A model generated the notes under the pieces. That model ran no database searches. It was not told where the DNA came from and saw nothing but the letters and a program-made list of their open reading frames with translations. DNA of 64,000 nucleotides, from the NCBI GenBank assembly GCA_019638185.1, contig JAHBUH010000017.1, positions 1 to 64,000 of the forward strand, read 5' to 3'. This DNA comes from Leadbetterella sp. GTDB lineage: Bacteria; Bacteroidota; Bacteroidia; Cytophagales; Spirosomataceae. Of the stretch, positions 27,206 through 36,298 are shown one piece after another. Positions within the stretch are counted from its first letter, which is position 1, and each line of letters opens with the position of its first letter. A program made the position numbers and the translations under genes.

Positions 27206-28651
27206 ATGAGTAAAGATACAGATATACTGGAGGAAATCACCTCCTCAGAATATAAATACGGATTTTATACAGACATCGAGGCCGATGAAGCTCCTCCGGG
27301 TCTGAGTGAAGACATTGTGCGGTTTATTTCGGCCAAAAAAAATGAGCCGGAATGGATGCTGGAATGGCGGCTGAAAGCCTACCGGGAGTGGTTAAAAATG
27401 ACCGAACCTGCCTGGGCCAATGTAACCTATACCAAGCCTGATTTCCAGGCCATCAAGTACTATTCAGCGCCTAAGCAGCAGAAAAAACTGAACAGCCTGG
27501 ATGAGGTAGACCCCGAGCTCAGGAAGACCTTCGAAAAGCTGGGGATCTCCCTCAGCGAGCAGAAACGGATTTCCGGTGTGGCGGTAGATGCGGTGATCGA
27601 CTCCGTATCGGTAGCCACCACTTTCCGTGCCGAGCTGATGGAGAAAGGCATTATTTTTTGCTCTATCTCCGAAGCCATCCAGGAGCATCCTGACCTCGTG
27701 AAAAAATACCTGGGATCCGTGGTTCCCGTGAAAGATAACTTTTATGCGGCCCTGAACTCGGCAGTTTTCTCGGACGGTTCTTTCTGCTATATCCCTAAGG
27801 GGGTACGGTGCCCCATGGAGCTTTCCACCTATTTCCGGATCAATGCGGCCGGCACAGGGCAGTTTGAACGTACCCTGATCATTGCTGATGAGGGCGCTTA
27901 CGTCAGCTACCTGGAAGGCTGTACCGCCCCCAGCCGGGATGAAAACCAGCTGCATGCTGCAGTGGTGGAGATTTTCACCCACGAAAATGCGGAAGTGAAA
28001 TATTCTACGGTACAAAACTGGTACCCGGGTGATAAAGACGGGAAAGGTGGCGTATTTAACTTTGTGACCAAGAGAGGCTTATGCTTCGGAAATAAATCCA
28101 AGATCTCCTGGACCCAGGTGGAAACCGGCTCAGCCGTGACCTGGAAATACCCTTCGGTGATCCTGAGAGGCGATCACTCCATCGGTGAATTTTACTCGGT
28201 GGCCGTGACCAATAACTTCCAGCAGGCTGATACCGGTACCAAAATGATCCATATCGGTAAAAATACCCGTAGCCGGATCGTTTCCAAGGGGATTTCCGCC
28301 GGAAGAAGCCAGAACTCCTACCGGGGGCTGGTAGAGATCTCGAAACGGGCCGATAACGCCCGGAACTTCTCCCAGTGTGACTCCATGCTGCTGGGCGACC
28401 GCTGCGGAGCGCATACCTTCCCGTACATTGAGTGTAATAATCCTACGGCCAATGTGGAGCATGAGGCCACTACCTCTAAAATCGGGGAAGACCAGCTCTT
28501 CTACTGTAACCAGCGCGGGATAGATACGGAAACGGCCGTGGCCCTGATCATTAACGGCTACGCCAAAGAAGTGCTGAACCAGCTGCCCATGGAATTTGCC
28601 GTGGAAGCTCAGAAGCTACTGGCGGTATCACTGGAAGGATCGGTGGGTTAA
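27206..28651 (+). CDS. sufB: Fe-S cluster assembly scaffold protein SufB
   Basis: 481 residues, a normal length. SufB is the scaffold subunit of the SufBC2D complex, which builds Fe-S clusters. Typical sequence is present: [16 protein letters not shown], the beta-helix core [21 protein letters not shown] and YLEGCTAPS, and near the C-terminus [41 protein letters not shown]. No sufC, sufD or sufS follows: a terminator and mtgA come next, which is unusual because the phylum mostly keeps sufBCDS together. The start is an ATG preceded by no clear Shine-Dalgarno. Confidence 0.97.
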   Translation: MSKDTDILEEITSSEYKYGFYTDIEADEAPPGLSEDIVRFISAKKNEPEWMLEWRLKAYREWLKMTEPAWANVTYTKPDFQAIKYYSAPKQQKKLNSLDEVDPELRKTFEKLGISLSEQKRISGVAVDAVIDSVSVATTFRAELMEKGIIFCSISEAIQEHPDLVKKYLGSVVPVKDNFYAALNSAVFSDGSFCYIPKGVRCPMELSTYFRINAAGTGQFERTLIIADEGAYVSYLEGCTAPSRDENQLHAAVVEIFTHENAEVKYSTVQNWYPGDKDGKGGVFNFVTKRGLCFGNKSKISWTQVETGSAVTWKYPSVILRGDHSIGEFYSVAVTNNFQQADTGTKMIHIGKNTRSRIVSKGISAGRSQNSYRGLVEISKRADNARNFSQCDSMLLGDRCGAHTFPYIECNNPTANVEHEATTSKIGEDQLFYCNQRGIDTETAVALIINGYAKEVLNQLPMEFAVEAQKLLAVSLEGSVG

Positions 28652-28673
28652 GAAAAAGATAAATTTAAAAGAG

Positions 28674-28700
28674 AGGTCTGCTTTCAGTAGACCTTTTTTT
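28674..28700 (+). terminator. Intrinsic terminator of sufB
   Basis: AGGTCTGCT pairs with AGTAGACCT (one G-T pair) around a 3-base loop and is followed by a run of T, 23 bases after the sufB stop. Confidence 0.88.
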
Positions 28701-28714
28701 ATGTGAAAACTACT

Positions 28715-29437
28715 ATGGCGAAGGCGAAAACTTCTTTCCTGGTTTTATTAAGACAACTGCTCCTGAAAGGGGCATTCTATTTCTTCGCCCTGTCTGTTGG
28801 CGGAGTGATCCTGTTTAAATTCCTGCCCATTCCCTTCACCATGACCATGATAGACCGGAAAGTGAAATCCATCATGCGGGGTGAGGACTCCGAGATTCAC
28901 TACAGCTGGCGGTCGTATAACCGGGTTTCCCGCGAAATGCACCTGGCGGCCGTGGCGGCAGAAGACCAGAACTTCCCTAATCACTGGGGTTTTGATTTTA
29001 AAGCCCTGGGGAAAGCCTATACCAATAACCAGAAGGGCAAAAAGGTCAGGGGTGCCAGTACCATCAGCCAGCAGGTGGCTAAAAACGTCTTTTTATGGCA
29101 GGGGCGGAGCTACCTCAGGAAAGCGCTGGAATTCTATTTTACAGGGCTCATAGAGCTCATCTGGGGCAAGCAACGCATCCTGGAAGTCTACGTGAACGTG
29201 GCGGAAATGGGGAAAAACACCTTCGGTGCGGAGGCGGCCGCCCGGCGGATTTTTAAAAAGCCGGCCCAAAACCTCACACGGGCCGAGGCCGCCCGGCTGG
29301 CGGCCGTACTGCCCAGTCCTAACAAGTGGTCAGCGGCTAAGCCCGGGCCTTACGTAACACGCCGAACGGCCGTTATTCAGAAATACATGCGGGCATTGGG
29401 GGGCGTGAAATATATTGCAGATCTGAGGAGGTTTTGA
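28715..29437 (+). CDS. mtgA: Monofunctional biosynthetic peptidoglycan transglycosylase
   Basis: GT51 enzyme polymerising lipid II into glycan strands, without a transpeptidase domain. I prefer the ATG at 28715 (240 residues); an in-frame GTG at 28703 is possible. A membrane anchor is at about 15-33 (GAFYFFALSVGGVILF). The catalytic Glu sits in VAAEDQNFPNHWGFD, followed by RGASTISQQVAKN, YLRKALEFYFTGLIELIWGKQRILEVYVNVAEMG and FGAEAAARRIF. Its stop overlaps the TTG start of the next gene by 4 bases. Confidence 0.96.
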   Translation: MAKAKTSFLVLLRQLLLKGAFYFFALSVGGVILFKFLPIPFTMTMIDRKVKSIMRGEDSEIHYSWRSYNRVSREMHLAAVAAEDQNFPNHWGFDFKALGKAYTNNQKGKKVRGASTISQQVAKNVFLWQGRSYLRKALEFYFTGLIELIWGKQRILEVYVNVAEMGKNTFGAEAAARRIFKKPAQNLTRAEAARLAAVLPSPNKWSAAKPGPYVTRRTAVIQKYMRALGGVKYIADLRRF

Positions 29438-32010
29438 AGGGTGCGGGCTACATAGCATTTGTTTTGAGTTTACTGCTGGGCGGTTACGCCCATGCCCAGG
29501 AACGGCAGATCCGGGTGCTGGTGCGGGATTCCACTACCGGCCAGCCTATGCCCGGCGTGGTGATCTGGGCCGATAAAGCCCTGGGCCAGACAGACCGTGC
29601 AGGCTCCTTCCTGGCCCGGATAAGCGTTCAGACCCCGGAACTCAGGATCACTTCGGTGGGCTATAACACCCGTATCTACGCGCTGAAACAGTTAGGCGAT
29701 ACCCTAGACGTGCAGTTGCAGCCGGGTTTTACCCACCTCCAGGAAGTGAAAATCACGAAGAAAAAATACCGCAACAAAGGCAATCCCGCCGTGCAGCTTA
29801 TCCGGCAGGTGATTGAGAATAAACCGCTTAACCGTAACCTCGTTTACGGGTATTACAAGGAGCACGAGAAGGTACGCATAGGGCTGGTGAATAGCCGCGA
29901 GAGGCTGCTGAAGCACCCGGTGGTCCGCCTGTTTCCGGCCCTGCAGCAGAATTTTGATTCCGTACGGGTGGAAGGCCGGGTCTTCCTGCCCCTGTATGTG
30001 CAGGAGCTGCTGAATGAGTACGCTACGGAAGGGAAAAAAAGCGTATCCGGAGACTCATCCATTCAGACGGCGTCCGGGAGGCCGGCCCCCGGAAACCCGG
30101 CGTCCGGAAGCCCGGCACCCGGAAGCCCGGCGCCCGGTCACTTAAAAAAGAAAGTGCTGGAAGAAAGGACGGTCTCGCTGGATGAAAATCTTTTCGACCG
30201 GGAGGGCATCAAAATGTACATTGCCCACGCCTACCAGCCTTTTGACATCTATGACAATAACATGATGGTGATCACGAACCAGTTTGTCAGCCCCATTTCA
30301 GACCTTGCACCGGCATTTTACATGTATGACATCACGGATACCGTTAAAATTAACGGGAGCCGCCTGGTGAAGCTGCTTTTTACGCCGCGTAATTCCACTG
30401 ACTTTCTGTTCTGGGGTGACATGAAGGTAGACCTGGATACCTACGCGGTCACGGAGATTAACCTGCGCATCGGTAAGGGAATTAACCTGAACTGGGCCCG
30501 GAACCTGGAGATCACCCAGCACTTCAGCCGTAACCCCGAGGGGCGCTATAGCCTTTCCGTAAGTAATGTGGCCATGGAATTTTCCATCCTGGCCAAAAGC
30601 CGGGAATCCGTGCTGACGGAGCGGCTGGTGACCTACTACGACTACCGGCGTGAGCCACCCGCAGAGCCGGAGACGGCCCCGGCAGCGCCCGTCCGAAAAG
30701 GGGCTTCGGAACCCATAGGCGCCCCGTCGGAATATGATGAGAAGATCTATTCCATGCTGGACAGCCTGAAAGATACCCGCCGGTTTAAAACGCTTACCGG
30801 GCTGATCGGGCTGGCCGCTTACGGGTATTTCAATACCGGCCCGTACGTTGAAACCGGGCCGGTGTCCACTTTTGTGGGCCGTAACCAGTTGGAAGGCTTC
30901 CGGCTCCGGCTGGGCGGACGTACCCTGCCCGCTTTCAGTAACCGCATCTTCCTGGAGGGTTTCGGCGCTTACGGCTTTGATGATCAGCGATGGAAGTATA
31001 ATGCGGCCGTCACCTGGTCTTTTACCGGTAAAAATAAGTATGTCTTCCCCATGAAAAATATCACGGCCGCGTACCGGAGTGATATTGAAATCCCCGGGAA
31101 TAACCTGCGCTATACCTTTGATCACAGTTTCCTGCTGAGTATCCCCCGGGGCGAGGTGAATAAATGGGTGTACTATAAGCGCTTTACCCTGAGGTATGTA
31201 CAGGAATTTGAGAACCGGCTTTCTTACCGCCTGGGCCTGGAGCACACCGTACAGAACCCGGCCGGCACTCTTTTCTACCGGCGGGAAGGAACAGACAGCT
31301 ATATCCGGGACTTCACTACCGCTGAGATCAAAGGGGAATTTCGCTATGCGCCAAAAGAGCGGTTTTACCAGGGGAAGACCGACCGCTCCAGCCTGACCAG
31401 CCAATACCCCGTATTTACCCTGCGGGGCAGCTGGGGTTTCAGCGGGCTTTATGGCAGCACCTGGGATTACCGGAAGCTCAGCCTGAACATTGATAAACGT
31501 TTCCTGCTCTCGCCCCTGGGTTACCTGGAGGCGAACTTCGAGGCCGGCGGCACCTTCGGTAAAAACCTCCCGTTTCCCCTGCTGGACATCATGCGGGCTA
31601 ACCAGAGCTACACCTTCCAGCAGTGGTCCTATAACATGATGAACTTCATGGAATTTGTGGCCGACCGCTTTACTTCCCTGAAGCTGGAGCACAATTTTAA
31701 CGGTGCCCTACTGAATAAAATCCCCCTTATTTCCCGCCTGAAATTCCGGGAATATGCCACTTTTAAAATTCTTTACGGCAGCCTTCAGGCCCAGAACCGG
31801 CCCGGTCATAACGTATTTGTCTTCCCCCTGGATGCACAGGGTAACCCGGCCATGTTTGCCCTGGGCAGGAAGCCCTACATGGAAGGGAGCCTCGGCGTAG
31901 GGAATATCCTGAAGCTGTTCCGGGTAGATGTGGTGAAGCGCTTTACCTACCGGGATCATCCGGGTATATCCGGCCTGGGAATCCGCGTGCGGGCGGACAT
32001 GGATTTTTAA
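29434..32010 (+). CDS. DUF5686 outer-membrane protein with carboxypeptidase-regulatory-like domain
   Basis: 858 residues. A TTG start overlaps the mtgA stop, and no ATG precedes the signal peptide (VLSLLLGGYAHAQ). An N-terminal CarboxypepD_reg-like domain (about 24-100: VRDSTTGQPMPGVVIW) is followed by the DUF5686 family region (NPAVQLIRQVIENKPLNRN) and a long C-terminal beta-barrel-like part ending RVRADMDF. The protein is probably an outer-membrane barrel of unknown function, frequent in Bacteroidota. Residues about 212-235 are a low-complexity linker of repeated PAPGS-type pentapeptides encoded by a 15-bp tandem repeat. A second Pro/Ala-rich linker lies near 405-425. Confidence 0.88.
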   Translation: MKGAGYIAFVLSLLLGGYAHAQERQIRVLVRDSTTGQPMPGVVIWADKALGQTDRAGSFLARISVQTPELRITSVGYNTRIYALKQLGDTLDVQLQPGFTHLQEVKITKKKYRNKGNPAVQLIRQVIENKPLNRNLVYGYYKEHEKVRIGLVNSRERLLKHPVVRLFPALQQNFDSVRVEGRVFLPLYVQELLNEYATEGKKSVSGDSSIQTASGRPAPGNPASGSPAPGSPAPGHLKKKVLEERTVSLDENLFDREGIKMYIAHAYQPFDIYDNNMMVITNQFVSPISDLAPAFYMYDITDTVKINGSRLVKLLFTPRNSTDFLFWGDMKVDLDTYAVTEINLRIGKGINLNWARNLEITQHFSRNPEGRYSLSVSNVAMEFSILAKSRESVLTERLVTYYDYRREPPAEPETAPAAPVRKGASEPIGAPSEYDEKIYSMLDSLKDTRRFKTLTGLIGLAAYGYFNTGPYVETGPVSTFVGRNQLEGFRLRLGGRTLPAFSNRIFLEGFGAYGFDDQRWKYNAAVTWSFTGKNKYVFPMKNITAAYRSDIEIPGNNLRYTFDHSFLLSIPRGEVNKWVYYKRFTLRYVQEFENRLSYRLGLEHTVQNPAGTLFYRREGTDSYIRDFTTAEIKGEFRYAPKERFYQGKTDRSSLTSQYPVFTLRGSWGFSGLYGSTWDYRKLSLNIDKRFLLSPLGYLEANFEAGGTFGKNLPFPLLDIMRANQSYTFQQWSYNMMNFMEFVADRFTSLKLEHNFNGALLNKIPLISRLKFREYATFKILYGSLQAQNRPGHNVFVFPLDAQGNPAMFALGRKPYMEGSLGVGNILKLFRVDVVKRFTYRDHPGISGLGIRVRADMDF
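30069..30137 (+). repeat. 15-bp in-frame tandem repeat inside the DUF5686 gene
   Basis: Four full units plus a partial one: GGCGTCCGGGAGGCC, GGCCCCCGGAAACCC, GGCGTCCGGAAGCCC, GGCACCCGGAAGCCC, then GGCGCCCGG. Each encodes five residues of a Pro/Ala/Ser/Gly linker. Copy-number changes keep the frame. Confidence 0.9.
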
Positions 32011-33212
32011 GCCCGGCCGATCCCCATCATCTTCGGTATAAAAAAGGAGATCACCCCCAGTAGCGCTGTCATCCCGCCCAGCAGAATGAACGTCAGGTTA
32101 ATGCCCAGGTCGTCCGCGAATATCCCGATGCCCAGCAGGCCCAGGATGGAAGGAAACAGCGATAGGCTCCCGAACATGGCAAAGACCCGCCCCAGCACTT
32201 CCGGTTCTATTTTTTCCTGGATGATGGTATTGAAAGTGGCGTAATAAATGGAAGAAGCCATGCCGCCGATCCCGGTCAAGACCACAAAAATCACAAACTG
32301 CGAGGAAGACAGCAGCCCGGACACCGCCAGGGCCAGCCCCAGGGCCATGTAGGTGAAATTCACCAGGGCCACCTTGTTCATCTTCGTGTTTGAAATGCCC
32401 AGGGCGCTCCCGCCGATCAGCATGCCCACGCCCCACACCACTTCTATCACGCTCATCTCGAACTTTCCCCCTTCAAAATGCCGCAGGGTCATCAGCGGGA
32501 AAAGAATGGCAATAGGCATGATGAAAAACGTGACCAGGATAGAGAACAGGAAAAGCAGGCCCATCCCGGATTTGGAAACCACCGCCCGCACCCCTTCCCG
32601 GATCTGGACGAACACACTTTCTGCTGCCTTCGCCGTTTTTTCAGGGTCCGGGATATGGATAAAGAAAAGCGATGAAATGGCCACTGCAGCCCCGAAAACA
32701 TCAAACAGCAGCACGTGCTCAATGTCCAGGTAGGTAATGGCCAGCGCCCCCAGCGCCGGGCCGCCTATGGTGGAAACCGACTGGATGGTCTGGTTAATGC
32801 CCGAGATTCGCAGCAGCTGGTCTTCCGGCGCCAGCAGGGGGATAGACGCCTGCATGGCGGGCATGTGAAAAGCCGATCCCGCTGACCGCAGCGCCAGCAG
32901 CACATAGATCAGGAACACCTGGGGCTCCCCAAAATAAAACAGCAGGGATATGGCCAGCGTACACAGGGCTATAAACCCGTCAGCCAGCATCATGGTCAGC
33001 TTCCGGTTCCACTGGTCTACATACACCCCCGAAAAAAGGCCCAGGATAGCCTGGGGCAGAAACCCGGCAATGGCCGAGTTAGCCAGGATCACCGCCGAAT
33101 CATATTCGATACTCAGCCACAGCATAACGGCAAAGTTCACTAAACTGCTGGTGATGATAGATATAAACTGGCCTGTCCACAGTATGGCAAAAGTGCGTTT
33201 CCAATTTTGCAT
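32007..33212 (-). CDS. MFS exporter (MFS_3/EntS-like)
   Basis: 401 residues with about 12 hydrophobic helices. The start KRTFAILWTGQFISIITSSLVNFAVMLWLS and FSGVYVDQWNRKLTMMLADGFIAL (the loop 2-3 MFS signature) place it in the group of EntS-like and macrolide-efflux-like permeases. The last helices end FILLGGMTALLGVISFF. It probably exports a small molecule by proton antiport; the substrate is unknown. Its stop overlaps the convergent DUF5686 stop by 4 bases, and its promoter region is shared divergently with the pentapeptide-repeat gene. Confidence 0.9.
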   Translation of the reverse strand: MQNWKRTFAILWTGQFISIITSSLVNFAVMLWLSIEYDSAVILANSAIAGFLPQAILGLFSGVYVDQWNRKLTMMLADGFIALCTLAISLLFYFGEPQVFLIYVLLALRSAGSAFHMPAMQASIPLLAPEDQLLRISGINQTIQSVSTIGGPALGALAITYLDIEHVLLFDVFGAAVAISSLFFIHIPDPEKTAKAAESVFVQIREGVRAVVSKSGMGLLFLFSILVTFFIMPIAILFPLMTLRHFEGGKFEMSVIEVVWGVGMLIGGSALGISNTKMNKVALVNFTYMALGLALAVSGLLSSSQFVIFVVLTGIGGMASSIYYATFNTIIQEKIEPEVLGRVFAMFGSLSLFPSILGLLGIGIFADDLGINLTFILLGGMTALLGVISFFIPKMMGIGRA

Positions 33213-33362
33213 GAAAAATATATTTTGTTCCGCGATGTATCATCCGGAAAGTGAATAAATAGAGGAAGTTCACGGGGTCCGTGAAAGGAGAGGGGAGTTA
33301 AACCCTGTCTCTGTAAGCGAGGAAATGGAATTGAATTTTCATCAAACGGGCTTTTGATGCTA

Positions 33363-33370
33363 CAAAGGTA
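33363..33370 (-). promoter_or_regulatory. Predicted -7 element of the MFS gene
   Basis: TACCTTTG on the minus strand fits TAnnTTTG and would give a leader of roughly 145 bases. No clear -33 element. Confidence 0.35.
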
Positions 33371-33414
33371 AGAAAAAATATCTCAATAATAGGAAGCCCT
33401 TCTCCCCCGTTTTT

Positions 33415-33422
33415 TACATTTG
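33415..33422 (+). promoter_or_regulatory. Predicted -7 element of the pentapeptide-repeat gene
   Basis: TACATTTG fits TAnnTTTG, 23 bases before the ATG, and lies back to back with the predicted MFS promoter. Confidence 0.45.
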
Positions 33423-33444
33423 CCGTATAATCAGAAAAAACAAT

Positions 33445-34005
33445 ATGTATTTCGAGGGACAGGTATATGAAGGGGCCGTCAGCTTGCAGCGGGGAGAATA
33501 TGAAAACTGCAGGTTTATAAACTGTGACCTGTCAGAAGGTGATTTCACCGGGTTTAAATTTATTGATTGTGCCTTTGAAGCGTGTAATCTCAGCATGGTA
33601 AAGCTGGCCGGCACCGCTTTCCAGGAGGTAACGTTTAAAGACTGTAAAATGCTGGGCCTCCGCTTTGACACCGCCAGCGGTTTCGGGCTCTCGGTTTCCT
33701 TTGAAAACTGCCGGCTGGATCACTCTTCTTTTTTCCGGCAGAAGCTCCGTAAGACCCGGTTCAGGGACTGCGATATGGAAGGGGCGGACTTCGGCGAGGC
33801 GGATCTCGCGGAAGCCATTTTTGAAAACACCCGGCTGGTGCTGGCCATTTTTGATAATACCATCCTGGAAAAAGCCGATTTCCGGACGGCTTTGGGCTTT
33901 TCAATAGACCCGGAGCGGAATAAGCTGAAGAAAGCGAAATTCGCCCAGTCGGGCCTGGCCGGCCTGCTGGATAAATTCCAGATCCAGGTAGATAAGAGCC
34001 TGTAA
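33445..34005 (+). CDS. Pentapeptide-repeat protein (Qnr/McbG-like)
   Basis: 186 residues made of A(D/N)LxF-type repeats: NCRFINCDLSEGDFTGFKFIDCAF, ENCRLDHSSFF, TRFRDCDMEGADFGEADLAEAIF, then TILEKADFRTALGFSIDP and a C-terminal helix. The fold is a right-handed quadrilateral beta-helix that in Qnr and MfpA mimics DNA and protects gyrase. The organisation with FSIDPERNKLKKAKF near the end is that of Qnr-like relatives. Whether this one protects gyrase is inference. It is a single gene between a divergent MFS exporter and glyA. Confidence 0.88.
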   Translation: MYFEGQVYEGAVSLQRGEYENCRFINCDLSEGDFTGFKFIDCAFEACNLSMVKLAGTAFQEVTFKDCKMLGLRFDTASGFGLSVSFENCRLDHSSFFRQKLRKTRFRDCDMEGADFGEADLAEAIFENTRLVLAIFDNTILEKADFRTALGFSIDPERNKLKKAKFAQSGLAGLLDKFQIQVDKSL

Positions 34006-34034
34006 GCGGGTCATAAGCACATGAATCTGAGCCG

Positions 34035-34060
34035 TGTGCTACTAATGCACAAAATTTTTC
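34035..34060 (+). terminator. Weak terminator after the pentapeptide-repeat gene
   Basis: TGTGC (34035-34039) and GCACA (34047-34051) form a 5-bp stem with a 7-base loop, followed by AAATTTTTC. Short stem, moderate T-run. Confidence 0.4.
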
Positions 34061-34081
34061 TGATTCTACCGAAAGAACTCT

Positions 34082-34089
34082 TAAATTTG
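34082..34089 (+). promoter_or_regulatory. Predicted -7 element of glyA
   Basis: TAAATTTG fits TAnnTTTG, 31 bases before the glyA ATG. No purine riboswitch or other leader structure is recognisable. Confidence 0.45.
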
Positions 34090-34120
34090 TCGCGGATTTA
34101 AACAAACCTCCAGGAATTTT

Positions 34121-35398
34121 ATGAACAATTACGCAGACAGCCGTATTTTTGAACTGATCGGGAAAGAACATGAAAGACAGCTGCACGGCATTGAGCTGAT
34201 CGCCTCCGAGAACTTTGTTTCCGAGCAGGTGATGGCTGCCGCAGGCAGTGTTTTGACCAATAAATATGCGGAAGGGCTTCCCGGAAAGCGCTATTACGGC
34301 GGTTGTGAAATAGTAGATGAAGTGGAACAGCTGGCCATTGACCGCCTGAAGGAATTGTTTAACCTGACCTGGGCTAACGTGCAGCCGCACTCCGGCGCAC
34401 AGGCTAATACGGCCGTTTTCCTGGCCTGCCTGAAGCCGGGCGATAAGATTCTGGGCTTTAACCTCTCGCACGGCGGGCACCTGACCCACGGTTCCCCCGT
34501 AAACATCTCCGGAAAATATTTCCAGCCCTTCTTTTACGGGGTGGAAGAAGCTACCGGCCTGATTGACTGGGATAAAGTAGAGCAGACAGCCCTGGCCGAA
34601 AAGCCTAAGATGATCATCTGCGGGGCTTCGGCGTACTCGCGCGACTGGGATTATGCCCGGCTTCGGAACATAGCCGACCAGGTAGGGGCTATCCTGCTGG
34701 CCGACATCAGCCACCCGGCCGGACTGATCGCGAAAGGCCTGCTGGCCGATCCGTTTGACCATTGCCATATCGTGACCACCACCACCCACAAGACCCTGCG
34801 CGGTACCCGTGGCGGCGTGATCATGATGCGGAATGATTTTGAGAACCCGTTTGGCATTACTACCGCCAAAGGAAAAGTAAGAACCGTGTCTTCCCTGCTG
34901 GACTCTGCCGTATTTCCCGGCATACAGGGCGGCCCGCTGGAGCACATTATTGCGGCTAAGGCGGTGGCGTTTGGGGAAGCCCTGACCGACAGCTACACTA
35001 CCTATGTGCAGCAGGTGCAGAAGAATGCCAAAGTGATGGCCGATGCATTTGTGGAAAAAGGTTATAAAGTGATCAGCGGCGGTACGGATAACCACCTGGC
35101 GCTGATAGACCTGCGTCCGAAAGGCCTGAATGGCAAGCTGGCTGAAAATGCCCTGATCAAGGCAGATATTACCGTGAATAAAAACATGGTGCCGTTTGAT
35201 GATGCGCCGGCCATGACCACCTCGGGTATCCGGGTAGGAGCGGCCGCCATGACCACCCGCGGACTGGAAGAGAAAGATTTTGTGCGGATCGTGGAGCTCG
35301 TAGACCGGGTGCTGATGAATCACGATAACGAGAAAGTGCTGAACACTACCCGCACTGAAGTGAACGAATGGATGAAGTGGTTCCCGCTTTTTAAATAA
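34121..35398 (+). CDS. glyA: Serine hydroxymethyltransferase
   Basis: PLP enzyme interconverting serine and glycine with transfer of a one-carbon unit to tetrahydrofolate. 425 residues, a normal length. Motifs are [49 protein letters not shown] and [20 protein letters not shown]. The PLP-binding Lys224 sits in [15 protein letters not shown], and [11 protein letters not shown] and [14 protein letters not shown] lie near the end. A single-gene unit with its own promoter and terminator. Confidence 0.98.
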   Translation: MNNYADSRIFELIGKEHERQLHGIELIASENFVSEQVMAAAGSVLTNKYAEGLPGKRYYGGCEIVDEVEQLAIDRLKELFNLTWANVQPHSGAQANTAVFLACLKPGDKILGFNLSHGGHLTHGSPVNISGKYFQPFFYGVEEATGLIDWDKVEQTALAEKPKMIICGASAYSRDWDYARLRNIADQVGAILLADISHPAGLIAKGLLADPFDHCHIVTTTTHKTLRGTRGGVIMMRNDFENPFGITTAKGKVRTVSSLLDSAVFPGIQGGPLEHIIAAKAVAFGEALTDSYTTYVQQVQKNAKVMADAFVEKGYKVISGGTDNHLALIDLRPKGLNGKLAENALIKADITVNKNMVPFDDAPAMTTSGIRVGAAAMTTRGLEEKDFVRIVELVDRVLMNHDNEKVLNTTRTEVNEWMKWFPLFK

Positions 35399-35403
35399 TT
35401 AAC

Positions 35404-35432
35404 GAAGGCCCCTGCGGCCTTCTCCCTTTTTT
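35404..35432 (+). terminator. Intrinsic terminator of glyA
   Basis: GAAGGCC (35404-35410) pairs with GGCCTTC (35416-35422) around a 5-base loop. TCCC then six T follow. Confidence 0.85.
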
Positions 35433-35443
35433 AGCAGAAGATT

Positions 35444-36298
35444 ATGCCTTTAGACCAAGCCCACGTAGAAGAAGAGTTTGACGGAGAGAAAGAAATGACC
35501 TTCCTGGAGCACCTGGAAGAGCTCAGGTGGCACCTGATCCGGTCCATAGCGGCGATATTTATATTTATGATAGTGGCCTGGTTTATCAAAGAGTGGGTGT
35601 ACGGTACTATCATCATGGGGCCGTCAAAGATAGACTTCTGGACCTATCGGAAAATGTGTGAAATAGGCCGGCTTTTACATATTGACAGCCTTTGTTTGCA
35701 GGAGTTGAAATTTGATGTGCAAAACAGGGAAATTTCCGGCCAGTTTATGCTGGCTATCACCTCTTCTGCCATTATCGGTCTGCTGATTGCGTTTCCCTAT
35801 GTTATTTGGGAGATATGGTCGTTTATAAAACCCGGCTTACGGCCGGCAGAAAGAAGAGCCGCCCGGGGAGCCGTATTTATCATTTCCCTTTTGTTTTTCT
35901 CCGGAGTGCTTTTCGGGTACTACGTGGTGACTCCTTTTGCCGTTCACTTTATGGTAAACTTCCAGCTGGATCCGACCATCGTGAACCAGTATGACATAAA
36001 GAACTATCTCTCCATCCTGACCACCCTTACCCTGGCCTGCGGACTCATGTTCCAGCTGCCCGTGGTGATCATGGTGCTGACTAAAATAGGCATTGTTACC
36101 CCCGATTTCTTAAAGGAATATCGCCGGCATGCTTTTGTGGTGATCCTGATCGTGGCCGCGGTGATTACGCCTTCGCCGGATATGATCAGCCAAATTTTAG
36201 TGGCCATTCCGCTTTATTTTCTGTTTGAAGTAAGTATCTTAGTGTCCAATAGGATTTACAAGGATAATCTCAAACAGCTGGAAGATGAACACATTTAA
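35444..36298 (+). CDS. tatC: Sec-independent protein translocase TatC
   Basis: Receptor subunit of the twin-arginine translocon; 284 residues with six membrane helices. The N-terminal signature MTFLEHLEELRWHL and later PYVIWEIWSFIKPGL, GVLFGYYVVTPFAVHF and AAVITPSPDMISQILVAIPLYFLFEVSIL are diagnostic. The first periplasmic loop is longer than in E. coli TatC, as is usual in Bacteroidota. No tatA is adjacent. Its last 14 bases overlap the next gene. The RR-signal gene at the left edge could be a client. Confidence 0.96.
   Translation: MPLDQAHVEEEFDGEKEMTFLEHLEELRWHLIRSIAAIFIFMIVAWFIKEWVYGTIIMGPSKIDFWTYRKMCEIGRLLHIDSLCLQELKFDVQNREISGQFMLAITSSAIIGLLIAFPYVIWEIWSFIKPGLRPAERRAARGAVFIISLLFFSGVLFGYYVVTPFAVHFMVNFQLDPTIVNQYDIKNYLSILTTLTLACGLMFQLPVVIMVLTKIGIVTPDFLKEYRRHAFVVILIVAAVITPSPDMISQILVAIPLYFLFEVSILVSNRIYKDNLKQLEDEHI

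Noticed and set aside
30298-31692. 464-codon open frame on the minus strand
   Set aside because: Antisense to the DUF5686 gene, with no domain motif.
33761-35323. 520-codon open frame on the minus strand
   Set aside because: Antisense to glyA and the pentapeptide gene; no protein-family signature and low-complexity composition.
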